The notes beneath the pieces were generated by a model. The model was not told the origin of the DNA. It worked only from the letters and a program-made list of their open reading frames with translations, and did not search any database. Made by a program: the position numbers and the translations under genes. A stretch of 64,000 bases of DNA from Siphonodentalium dalli (lineage: Eukaryota > Mollusca > Scaphopoda > Gadilida > Siphonodentaliidae): contig CP136069.1 in NCBI GenBank assembly GCA_032622095.1, positions 163,487,043-163,551,042 on the forward strand, written 5' to 3'. This document shows, one piece after another, positions 11,158 through 21,659 of this stretch; within the stretch, counting starts at the first letter, position 1; each line of letters opens with the position of its first letter.

Positions 11158-12142
11158 AAGGTAATTCAACCGCGACAATAGGTACTTTCGCAAGAAATTA
11201 CACCGATTTGTTGATACTCATACAATTATCGACAACAATTATTTAAATCCATAATTTGGCGTTTGTGTATGATTCTAACACACGACATGGACTTGTTCCT
11301 GTCAAAAGTAATGTACATCTTTCCGAATAGCCGCAGGATGACATGAACAATTGAACACGGTTGTGATTATATCAATATTTAGTCAGAATTATTTCCTCAG
11401 ACTGTAAAAGTTTCCAAATAATGGTTTCAAATCATTAGAAACGTCACGATTAAATGGGTCAGAGAATTTCTATCAACGAGTGATAAATCCATCTATATAA
11501 TATGTGGTTAACTGTTCTTCTGGGATATCGAATTGCAGTCATTTTAGCGATGTTAACGTACGTATATCTTCCTCCATCGCACGGGATAGGCTTGACCGGA
11601 TTCTCGATCGGCGGTACGATCACCGTGTTGGTGATACGCGGGTGACCGGTGTGCTAAAGCCACATTGAACTCGAATCGAGTCCTATATGACTTTTGAAAA
11701 AGTTATCTGGACTCCGGGTGACGTCACGAAGTAATTATAATCAAAGCGCAGTAACTCTATTGGCAAGTGAATCAGTGAAATTGCGATGCGGGCGTGTTAC
11801 TCTAATGGATTCAGTCAGACGTTTTACTGTCGCATTGAACTTTTTTTTCCACTTCCGTGTTTATTGTTCCCATTTTCAAATACTTTCTGAGGATCAAATA
11901 CAGGATTTTATAGACAATCAAAGATGGATAATTTAAATGTCATTATAAAATGTTGTGTACAGTATGTGTTTTTCAAGTTGTACTGGTCCAGGTTGTGGTG
12001 AAAAGTAATATTGGACTCGACGCTACGTGTCTCGTCCAATATAATGGGACAACAGTTTTATTATAATTCGGAACAAAGGACATTCTGAATAATTATATAA
12101 AAAATGTGGTAGAGGAAATTCCCCAATGATCTAATCAGTATC
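11158..12142. other. No gene recognised
   Basis: One 80-codon frame (11694-11936) has no recognisable motif. I see no repeats shared with other parts of the window and no regulatory signal I can defend. Confidence 0.35.
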
Positions 12143-13342
12143 TTAAACCCCTGTCACACTCAGGCCGGCACTCTCACTGCGCTGCAAAAGTACCAACATA
12201 TGAGTAACACGCAGGAGGAGCGCCGAAAACTGTCGAAAATTGTCAAACTTTAAAAACAAAGTATGCTCCTATTGCGTTCCTACTTTGTCAAGTCTCACGC
12301 TCTTAGTGCGTTCAAGTCGCTGTCATTGTGATGCTAGTACGTTCTCAATAAGTTCGCAAAACGTTCTCTGCGCGGGCGCGGAGAGTATAGATAGCGCCTC
12401 CTGCGTTCTCCAGTCATAGTCAGTTTGTATGTTGTGTGGAAATAACCCAACACTCCGCAATAGATTAGCTGTCCGATTAAACTACTGTCACACTCCGCTG
12501 CGATCAGGCCGGCGCTTGTATTGCGCTGAAAAATAATCAAAGCGCCAAGCAAAGCGCAGTAAGGTATCCAAGAACGTATTGGTGACGCAGTGGACACTGG
12601 CTAGGACGGGGGAGGGTCTCCGTGATCGCCCCAGAGCGCCAGAGCGCCGCGCTTGTTTTGTGCATGCACAAAACAAGCGCAGAGGTTCGGCGTTCTGACC
12701 AGGCGTAGTACCGTCGCCATGACAGCGCAAAGCGTACTAACAACGCAATGACAACGACATGAACGCATTAAGAGCGTTTACGGGGCGTGGAGGAAACGCA
12801 GTGATAGCGCGTGGGAGCGCGTGGGAGCGTGAGACTTGACGTGACAAAGCAGGAACGCAATGGGTCGTACAAAGAGCGCGATGAAAACGTGATAAGCGGG
12901 ATAGGAGCATAGCTTGTCACGCGCGCCGCATGTATAACTGGTGGGGGAGTTTCTCGTTTCGCGTGCGTAGTGAGAATTTGCTTAAGCTTACTGTAGTCGC
13001 AAAAGACAAGATTAAGTCCTTGCTGCGACCACGAGAAGCTAATATGCGCTCTTGCTACGTCCACATAACGCTCACGTCGCTCGCTTGGCGCTTTGCTTTG
13101 CGCTGTCACGGCGACAGTAATACGTCCTGGTCAGAACGCTGAGCCTCTGCGCTTGTTTTGTGTATGCATAAAACAAGCTTGGCGCTCTGGCACCTATGGG
13201 CGACCATGGAGATCCTCGCCCGTTGTAGCCAGTGTCCACTGCGTCACCAATCGGTTCTTGGAGACCTTAGTGCGTTTAGGTGGGCGCTTTGATACTTTTG
13301 CAGCGCAATGAGAGCGCCGGCCTGAGTGTGACAGGGGCTTAA
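12143..13342. mobile_element. GC-rich foldback DNA element with TTAA duplications (family C)
   Basis: TTAA flanks the element at 12143-12146 and 13339-13342. The terminal inverted repeats read CCCCTGTCACACTCAGGCCG on the left and the complement of the same on the right, and extend for ~50 bp to GCGCTGCAAAAGTA. A second, inner pair of arms (about 12545-12740 against 13083-13290) also pairs, for example around GCGCTTGTTTTGTG and its complement, and a partial copy of the terminus sits at 12484-12530. Base composition is far GC-richer than the surroundings, with the words AGCGC and GAGCGC recurring. It has no credible protein, so it is a nonautonomous TTAA element of piggyBac or Kolobok type. Confidence 0.85.
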
Positions 13343-13415
13343 ACAGTATTCAATAAGGTATGTTGTTTTTGTGGCGAGAATATACCCAGAACGATCAAAA
13401 CCTCAGAATTATATT

Positions 13416-13715
13416 GTTCAAGATGTGGGGGGGGGGGGGGGGTTAATATATACGTTTGCTTTATTGGTTCATTATCGCGTCATTAACTTTCAGGAACAGT
13501 GCCAAGTATATTTAATGCACAAATGTATGCGGGGATCCCCGAATCAGTAACATAACAGAATACGATACCCGGAAGATATGTGCCTTGTGTATTTTTATAC
13601 GTTCTTAATATCAGAGAGCTCTAACCACGAATCATGCGTAATAAGAAAGAAGAATATGACTGTGTTTGCCAAGTAATAAAGTATAACGTAATAAGCTACC
13701 CGGAAGATATGTATA
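13416..13715 (+). repeat. Left arm of a ~1.57 kb foldback
   Basis: About 280 bp match the reverse complement of 14686-14990. Shared words include TCATTAACTTTCAGGAA, CCACGAATCAT and AAGAAAGAAGAATATGAC. A family A MITE (13838-14324) sits in the loop. No protein-coding capacity is seen. Confidence 0.75.
13427..13442 (+). repeat. 16-bp G homopolymer
   Basis: An uninterrupted run of 16 G lies just before the left arm of the foldback at 13416-14990. It could fold as a quadruplex, but its length is also prone to sequencing error. Confidence 0.9.
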
Positions 13716-13837
13716 GATATAAAAGCTTGCTCCTTGTTTGCCCAGAACAGCATTATACGTCACTGAAGCGCTAGCTTCAAACTGGAGTTTGTCTCGCTTC
13801 CAATAACCAACTTGTATTAACTTCTAGAACGAAAAAC

Positions 13838-14324
13838 TTAAAGGTACTCAATCCTATAAAACTCCTCTCAATTACTATTTCAGTGACTTCGGGGGTCAAA
13901 AATATTTGATTCGAGTCGAGGAAGCCACCCATCAAAGCTCAGATTTTTTAGATATCGATTTTAGAAATCTATTATTTTTCATTATCGGGATTACTTTCTG
14001 GCCCAGATCACAGTCAAAATTGCGTTATTATTACCACTTGATTTTAGAGTTATTCATCCTTGTCTGTTTCAATAGTGTTTTGGTGTACACATCTCGAGCA
14101 TATTACGAAGTTGGAGGCAATTATTAGTACTCATCTCGAGAAAATAACAAATTTCAAAAATCAATATCTAATAACTGAGCTTTGCTTGATGGGTTCCTCG
14201 ACTCGAATCAAATATTTGTTACCCCCCAAAGCCAAAGAAATAGTAATATAGGACCCTCTGATCGGATTGTTGTTGTTGGAATCTGTTGAGATGGGGACCC
14301 TCTGATCGGATTGAGTACCTTTAA
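13838..14324 (+). mobile_element. TTAA-target MITE, family A
   Basis: TTAA at 13838-13841 and 14321-14324. The left end is AGGTACTCAATCC and the right end is GGATTGAGTACCT. The two halves are near reverse complements of one another (arms of about 200 bp around TATTTGATTCGAGTCGAGGA), so the whole element is a foldback of 487 bp. The peptide-like frames in it recur in every copy because they are copies of the same noncoding repeat. Confidence 0.92.
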
Positions 14325-14685
14325 TATATTCGATATCCATGCTGTGGTCGTTCTTCGTGTCAGTGATATACCTGTATCAGAATTATAGAGACATGGACTG
14401 GTTCAGTCTGTGACTGTGAGTTCATTGAGACGAATGTTCGTGAATAAATTCTCGTTTGAAGTAATTTCTTATCGAAATTAAAGGCCAGGTATCGATGGAA
14501 ATGGTACATTGAGATGTCCCACAACCCAGATCAAGCTTGAAAATATGATATATATAAAATAAATGTTGAGCTTCCGAGCACTATATGGACCTTTAAATTC
14601 GGGGCCACATCAAAGAAAATAAACATAACCATTTACGATCGGCGGTAATATATACGTTAAAATTCAAAATCATCTTGGGACAAGG

Positions 14686-14990
14686 TACATATCGTCCGGG
14701 TATATTCTTCATTACTTGGTAAACACGGTCATATTCTTCTTTCTTATTACGTATGATTCGTGGTTATTTTTCAGTGATATTCAGAAAGTACAAAGATATG
14801 CACTCATAATACTCTTGAGTCAAGGCACTGTCAGATCTTCCGGGTATAGCATAGTATGTTATGCTAATGGTTGGGGAATGCCCGTAAACATTTGTGCATT
14901 CAATTTACTGCGCACTATTCCTGAAAGTTAATGACGCGCGATAAGTCAATAAAGCTAACGTATATATATTCGCCCAACTTGATCAAAATA
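14686..14990 (-). repeat. Right arm of the ~1.57 kb foldback
   Basis: Reverse complement of 13416-13715, containing GTCATATTCTTCTTTCTTAT and CCTGAAAGTTAATGACGCGC. The unique stretch 14325-14685 between the MITE and this arm has no gene. Confidence 0.75.
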
Positions 14991-15084
14991 ATTGTGGGAT
15001 TTGGTTTGATATTGGTATGATATCCACAAAAACAATATATTCGATCGGAGGTTGAGTTTTAGATGCGCAATTTATGTTGTCCCC

Positions 15085-15490
15085 ACATCTATGATCGAGA
15101 AGACAAAATTATTCTTAAACAAAATGTGTGTCCCATTGTATGGACTTTGGTGTGATGAAATACCACATTTGAGGTCATACAACTCAATACATTGACATCC
15201 ATATGCCATGTGTTTATTACAACATCTTAAGTGTACTAGGTTAAATACACTGTGCTGGAGTTGCTAACCACATATGTGCCAAAATCAACTTATGGCCCTG
15301 TGAATCCTTAGTATTGACTCTTTTCCAAAAAATGCCATTTTGGACTGTTTTGGGGTGTTTTTGTCCATTTTTAAATATTTTGTTTTACACAAATAGTAAA
15401 CAACAATGAATACAATTAGTGTTTAATGTGTAAAATCATTTGAACGTTCCTCCTAAAACACTTAGTGTTGGAAAAATAGGATTAAATTTT
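15085..15490 (+). repeat. Left arm of a ~1.3 kb foldback
   Basis: The arm pairs with 15960-16375. Matching blocks include CATTTGAGGTCATACAACTC (about 15167), GTGTAAAATCATTTGAACGT (about 15439) and AAACACTTAGTGTT. The ~470-bp spacer 15491-15959 has no gene. Arms are diverged by substitutions, so the structure is old. Confidence 0.75.
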
Positions 15491-15959
15491 TCAAGAAACT
15501 GACGTCAAATTTGAACATTGATAATGGGTAGGTGAAATCACAAACGGCTATGATCTTGTCACCATATTCCAGTCATTGGAGACAAAGGGTTGTTTTATTC
15601 CCGTTTGTGTGGATTATTCTTGCATAATAAAACGCTTAGTACTTTAGTGGAGGTTTATTTAGATCTTTATGAGCATGTTATATAGAACAACCCCGAAATA
15701 ATGATTCACCATTTCGCTAACGAGTTGCAACAAAAAGGATCATAGCTCTCAATATGAACACCAAAACAGGAAGCAGTATACTCTGTATCAAAGAATAATT
15801 ATCGTAGGAGCTGGTGATAGTAAAGTTTTATGAATCAAGGTCCATGTTTTCTGAGATTTTGTCAATATGGTTTCCCCTACCCCATTTTTCAGATATTCAA
15901 ATTAAGCATCAGTTTCCAGAAAAAATGTGTTAAATTCAATGACATTCATTGACATATCC

Positions 15960-16375
15960 AATATAAGGCTATCATTTCAACACTAAAGTGTTTTCGGCGG
16001 AAAGTTCAAATGATTTTACACATTAAACGCACATTGTTTTAATTTTTATACACAAAAACCTTTAAAAATGGAGGAAAAAAACGCCCAAAATGGCATTTTT
16101 ATAAAAGAGTAAATTCTCAGGATTCATAGGGTCATAATTTGATTTTCTACGCCATGATTTTGGAGATTCCTTCACGGCGTGTTTAACCGTGTATTCTTAA
16201 GTGATTAAGAGAAATACAGGGGAAATGGATACATATTTATTGAGTTGTATGACCTCAAATATGCTATTTCATCACGCCGGTTCCGGACCACAGGCAAATT
16301 TGGCTAATTCCATACAATGGTGGAACACACAATTTGTTTAATAATATTTTTGTCCTCTCAATCGTAGATGCATAC
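15960..16375 (-). repeat. Right arm of the ~1.3 kb foldback
   Basis: Reverse complement of 15085-15490, for example TCAAATGATTTTACACATTA near 16006 and GAGTTGTATGACCTCAAAT near 16241. Confidence 0.75.
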
Positions 16376-17164
16376 AGAAATCATATTGTGTGTACAACCT
16401 AGAGAGGAAATGACTAAAACAACAAGAAATCCCTTCATGTTTCTTTAGTTTTTAAAATACAAGACCGTAACAAATGGATTTTAAAACTAATTTTGAGAAA
16501 TTGAGGCTCCGAAATTAGATAAACTCCAAATTTTGGAGGCATAGAACTAAAAACATACTCTACGTGTCTGGGAAAGGTTTTCTGTTCTGTAATCAGGATT
16601 GTGTACTCTACAAAATGGATATATAAATGAAAGTCCTAGTGAAATAAAGGTTTTTATAAACATTCTTGAATAGCGCCATAAATAGAGTATTTTACCAAAT
16701 TTTGACAAATTTATTTCACAAAATTCATCAATTTCGCATTTCTTGATTCTTTTTTATATTTAGTATGTTGTTTGAGATGGGTTAAAGTACTTATTCCCAC
16801 TGAGAAACTTTGTGTTGCAATTAGTTTGAGGTGAAACCATAAATGCACTGGACTAATAATAGACCTTTACTGTTTTGCTCGCGTTATTAGTAACACAGGT
16901 GCCGAAGGTGCCCCCGGAATTGACGCATGGCATGTTGCATGCATATAACACTGTGTTAACTCGCGTTTTTTTCTCCATAATTCAACATAGGCTCCTAAAA
17001 ATAATCATATAATATACAGAATAAAGATTTGGATGTGCATGATATATGCTGTTTCGTGGTTTGCATAATTCCGTGTTACCCACAACATATGACGTTTAAT
17101 GGGGAGTCTCGCATGACTATATTTTATCATATTTAAATCATATTTTAAAAACTAAACAAGAAAT
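16376..17164. other. No gene recognised
   Basis: AT-rich sequence with no convincing coding frame. A GC-richer patch at 16876-16925 (GTGCCGAAGGTGCCCCCGG) stands out but matches nothing else in the window. Confidence 0.35.
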
Positions 17165-17480
17165 GCATGTGGCAACCGCACGGACTAGAGGGATGCAGTG
17201 TTCGGTTTTATAATTTGGGTTGGGCCACCATAACTCGTCGTTTATTTGGTCAAAATCGGTTCATAAATACCAAAACGGCTGTGGTTGCCATTCTGGCAAC
17301 CGCACGGGCTAGTAGTGTGCGATTTTCGGTTTTTATAGTATAGTTTGGGTGGGCCACCCTACCGCACCGTTTATTTGATCAAAATCGGTTCATAAATACC
17401 GAAACGGCTATGGTTGCCATTTTGGCCACCTCCTCCTGTGGCAACCACACGGGCTATATGGGTGCAGTTTTCGGTTTTTA
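17165..17480 (+). repeat. Satellite-like tandem repeat, unit about 129 bp, about 2.5 units
   Basis: The word GGGCCACC recurs at 17222 and 17351 (period 129). Each unit has, in order, CAACCGCACGG, TTTTCGGTTTTTATAGTATA, GGGTGGGCCACCCTACCG, GTCAAAATCGGT and ATAAATACCGAAACGGC. The same unit occurs at 23945-24000, 28650-29088, 29690-30210 and 31820-32045. Peptide frames in the units, such as repeated CHLLWQP words, come from the tandem structure and are not genes. Confidence 0.85.
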
Positions 17481-18780
17481 TAGTATTAGGCCAGGCAAAT
17501 ATGGACATAGGTGTCGCCTGGAGAGGGAATTTATGAGACCTACATTTTTGGTTACCGTAAATACTAAACTTTCGGAATCCGTATGTTGGATTTGTCAGAT
17601 AGGCGGACTTTTTTCTCACCGCGTGGTTTTCTTGAGGCACCCGATGAAAAAATTGGTCATTTTTTAAATAAAGCCGACATGTTTGACAGAGCATTTTCAC
17701 ACATTTTGAGTAGAAATATTCGTCCGATTTTGATACCTGAGGGTGGGGCGATAACCAGAGTAGGGTAAAACATGTAACCATTGAATCTTGGAATTGCAGT
17801 CATGACGTTATGTGACGTCAAATAATATTTGGGGTGAGACAAATATGACGATTCACGCATAGCGTTGTCTTTCGTTTCTTTTAAATCATAAAGTAAGACG
17901 GGTATGCCACATTGCTTTATACCATGGGAAACTACTGCCAATTGGCTATATTTTGATATATAACTTATCGCTGTAGGCTGCATTATTTTTTATCAGAGGC
18001 AGAAAAATCAACCCTCCCCTAAAGTTAAGATGCGCAATGATGTGGTATAAGGCACACAGAACTCACGGTTACATGTCAATAGGCTTAATTAACACAATGG
18101 CCGTTTAAAGTCTGCTAAAGAATGTAATAATATATAAGTTACTGTCTACAAACTCGAACATTAACGTAGAAACAAAATATAATGTACCCTCAAACCCGAA
18201 ATTTTAATAAATTTTAGAATATTTACTAAAAAATGATATAAAACGCGTTTGTTTATTTTCTGGAAGGCAAAAAAGAAAAGAATTAGTAAGGGTGGAGATA
18301 ATTGGTGTATACGGCAATTTCATTCCGCCTTGTTTAAAAATGACATACTAACCCAAAATGGCAGCCGCAATATAGGTGGAAATTGTGAAATATGAAAGAA
18401 CGCACAATTACTTGCTTAAATGGTTTACCTAACAAAGCGGTCGTTGATGAACTGCTAAACTATAGTTTAAGGTGTATATCCCGATCTACAAACTCGAACA
18501 ATAAAGTGAAATTATTACACAATGGACCTCCTGGCACAAAATTTTGATAAAGTTTAGGCATTTTTCTCCAAAAATAACCTAAAGCCATTTTTGTCATCTT
18601 CTCGGAAGCCATAAAGCGCAGAATGTAGCGTGGTGGAGATGTTTGGTGTGTACGGTAATTCAGTGTCGTTTTTGATTAAAAAATGGCTTACTAACCCCAC
18701 GATGGCTGCCAATACGGTGGTCAGAATAAATGGTGAAATATGTCATGTTTCACTTTTATCGCCGCCATCTAATGTCTCAC
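17350..18780 (+). repeat. Left arm (more than 1.4 kb) of a ~6.8 kb foldback
   Basis: The arm reads as the reverse complement of 21660-23995. Clear blocks are TATGGACATAGGTGTCGCCT (17500), the block around GATTTGTCAGATAGGCGGAC (17590), GATTCACGCATAGCGTTGTC (17850) and the interval 18040-18440. A subunit of about 340 bp is tandemly duplicated inside the arm (about 18130-18440 and 18470-18780), sharing CTACAAACTCGAACA and GGTGGAGAT. The outer edge carries the 129-bp satellite unit. It is one arm of a large foldback DNA element of unknown superfamily. Confidence 0.8.
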
Positions 18781-19099
18781 ACAACCCAAAGTATTATATT
18801 CATGTTACACCGGGACATCATGATGCGCCATTCTATTTAACATTGTCACCTGAATTGTGCCCATTATTGACGAATCTTGCATTCATGAGCATTCGTGCTC
18901 AAGTCAACCGTGTCTCTTGAAATAGGTGGCAATTTGAGCGAGGTATTTACAGATGAACAGGATATTTTAAAACGAAGAACCGAGTAACAGTAATACATTG
19001 ATTGCCTGATTGTTATTTATGCCAGTCACCTTTGACATAATCAATATGAAATTACTTAAACCTGACAATAGAAGGTCAATCTTTCTCAATGAATATTAT

Positions 19100-21150
19100 T
19101 CCAAGTGCTACCAATTATGATGGTACATATGAGGTGGATATGTCGTGGATGCCAGTATCGAAATCTGGGCTAGACGAGGTAGATGCGGGTTCACACCTCG
19201 ACTTGACTGGGCGAAATTTGGGACCGATTTTAAAGCTAGATGTGAGATAAGCAACATCTCATTGTGCCATCCGATAAATTCATTACCACTTCGATAAGAA
19301 ATGATAATTTGTTCACACTCACCGAAGCAACCACAATTGAAGCAATGATTTTGATTCTGAGTCAGTGCCTCCATTAATCTGTTATATATACAATGCACAA
19401 TTGATGTACAATAGCTTCGACCCACAGAAGACGGCCGCGTTGACACAGAGTGAATTTTTCCAGACCCTAAATCACCATCGCCGCTTTCATTGACTAGTGT
19501 CCAATAACGCAAAGAAGATGAGATTCAGAAAAAGATAGCGCTCGTCGTACAAAATTAGTTTTTGCATCTTCCGAAAATACATCTGATCAGTGATTAACAT
19601 AAGATTAGTCATGTCCAGAATGAGAATCCCTCCTGTGTTTCTAACTTAATTAAGCAGTTTCTGTTGAACAAGATCGCCACGAAGGACCGCTTTCTTTGCA
19701 ATATATGAACGCGATAACCTTCAGAAATATCAAATGTTGTTTCCAACTTGGTGGAAAAGTAAACTTGTCTACTATATGTTACATCTGAACTGATCATATT
19801 CAGACCAGGAGACCTGCTGCTGTTGCAAGTACCATTTGTGTTTGAAACGTAAAATCCATGCCATTAATGTATCAATCGGGCTGTATTCAATATTCGTATT
19901 TACAGGCAACTCCGGCGGAAAACAATTTGGCGAATAATTCCTCGTCCCCAATATCGTCCCGATTTTACAAAGACATATGCATGTATTTCCCACACGCTGT
20001 TCAGTAAATACTAAACTATGGCTATTGTGTCCAGTTACTGATTTCGCTCAGCACAATCGGAGTTGTTTTGGATGAGTTATCGTAGATCAGATTCTGGTCT
20101 GCACAGAAGTCGTTGCTATATGTCATTTCTGAGATGCAGCGACAAATTACACCAAGACTCGTGATCTCATTTTGTTTTACCCATTTGTACACCAAACACT
20201 ACCAGAATATAATATCAGGATACGCACTATACACACGGTCTACACACGTCGCGCATAATGTGTTAACTATAGATACATTTGAATTTAACTGTAAGACATC
20301 TGGCGTTAGATATGACGTGTGGTGGAATTATAATGCTTTAATCATGAACGGCCATAATCAAAATATGGTATGTTTTCAGACATCCGACCTGCTGGCATCA
20401 GAAGGTCCCTAACCGCATTATTTTTGGACTTATCTAGAAAGTTATTATACGCTTCCTGGTATCAACCCGTGTATGGCATGTATACAAATAATTGAAATTG
20501 TCGTCCTTTTCATTTTGGTGTCACAATGAGCTAAGACTTACACTGGGATACCAAAAAGTCCAAAATGTATCAGTCTACATGATAAAACTCCATGCCAATA
20601 CTCCGATATATATGCTGTTTTCTGAATGTACAGCCTTCCAGAAGTAATCCTACCTACTCATCGGCATAGAAATATATGGGTAATATGACTGTTCGTCTAG
20701 CATGGGGTACCTCGTCTTACAAGCAATTGTTCAGTCACATCTGGAAATCATGAGTGCACATGGGGTGACACGAGACTCCAGTACCATACTATACAGAGTA
20801 ACATACATAGGGACATAGTTTGACAGTTTTATGTGCTTTACCACATCGCTGGTATTTTCGTTGTTGGAAATGTCGCTTAGAGCCTTGACTTTGCTTTGCA
20901 ACTTATCTACTGCCAATACAAGCAAATACCTCCAACCCGTTAAGCAGCTGACAAACTACAATAGGTAAATCAACCAGGTTTCCATCTCCTTGTGTGCGAA
21001 ATATGTGTCATGGAAAATAATCCGGTAAATGTTTGAATAAAAAACGAGTCTGTTGCGTGATGATGAAACTGAACGAACCTGTATGATGTGACGGTTTGAT
21101 AATTTGCTGGATATGTCCTCTTGCGGAATTGGCAGCAATTGCTATTGGTC
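19100..21150 (-). pseudogene. Weak coding-like segments in the loop of the 17-24 kb foldback
   Basis: On the minus strand several separate frames have protein-like composition: about 20925-20731 (ending MISRCD), about 20370-20025 (Cys-containing, with possible N-glycosylation sites NVS, NSS and NWT, broken by stops), 19993-19772 and 19797-19609 (different frames), and 19512-19108 (134 codons with CFNCGCFGEC). I do not recognise a family, the order and splicing are unclear, and all may be chance. They could be a decayed gene captured between the arms, or transposase debris. This entry records position only and claims no function. Confidence 0.22.
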
Positions 21151-21659
21151 AATGAGATCCATTTATACTTACGTTTAGAACGGTATACATAAGACCCAAT
21201 GTATCAGTAGCTCCGTTCTTGTAACCACGCCTCGTTGATAGAGGGTAACTAACGAATCGTATCAACATGAGTTATTTGATGAGATATGTATCCGAATTGG
21301 TTAATTGGTTAATTCTGTTATTCGCGGTCGCATTTTGTTACAAATAGCCATAGAGAGTGCCAAGTATGCTTAAATGTCGTGTTAGATTTAATGGAACATG
21401 CACAATTCCCTTATTCTTTTCGCAAAGATAGTCAGACAGCCATCTGCCTTAAATCAATCATGTTTATTGTGAAATAATTTGCACGACATGCCACCGATTT
21501 CGAAGAACAAATCTTACTTGAGCGCAAATGAATGCAAAATTTGTCGATCCTCTCACTCGTGGGTACCAATCTGGTTGTCATTTTAATATAACTGACCAAT
21601 GTTACGTCCTAGTATTGCATAAATGATATGAATATAATAGGACTATTGGTTTTATAACA

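Noticed and set aside
12334-13311. Arg/Ser/Cys-rich frames in a GC-rich interval as candidate genes
   Set aside because: They overlap in three frames on both strands inside a TTAA foldback element; composition alone explains the open frames.
18630-18920. 96-codon frame as a small gene
   Set aside because: It begins inside the duplicated arm subunit of the 17-24 kb foldback; the paired copies do not keep the frame open.
19130-19215. Possible tRNA on the minus strand (AACCCGCA-like T-arm)
   Set aside because: No consistent acceptor stem, D-arm or anticodon loop could be drawn. No other tRNA or rRNA signature was seen.
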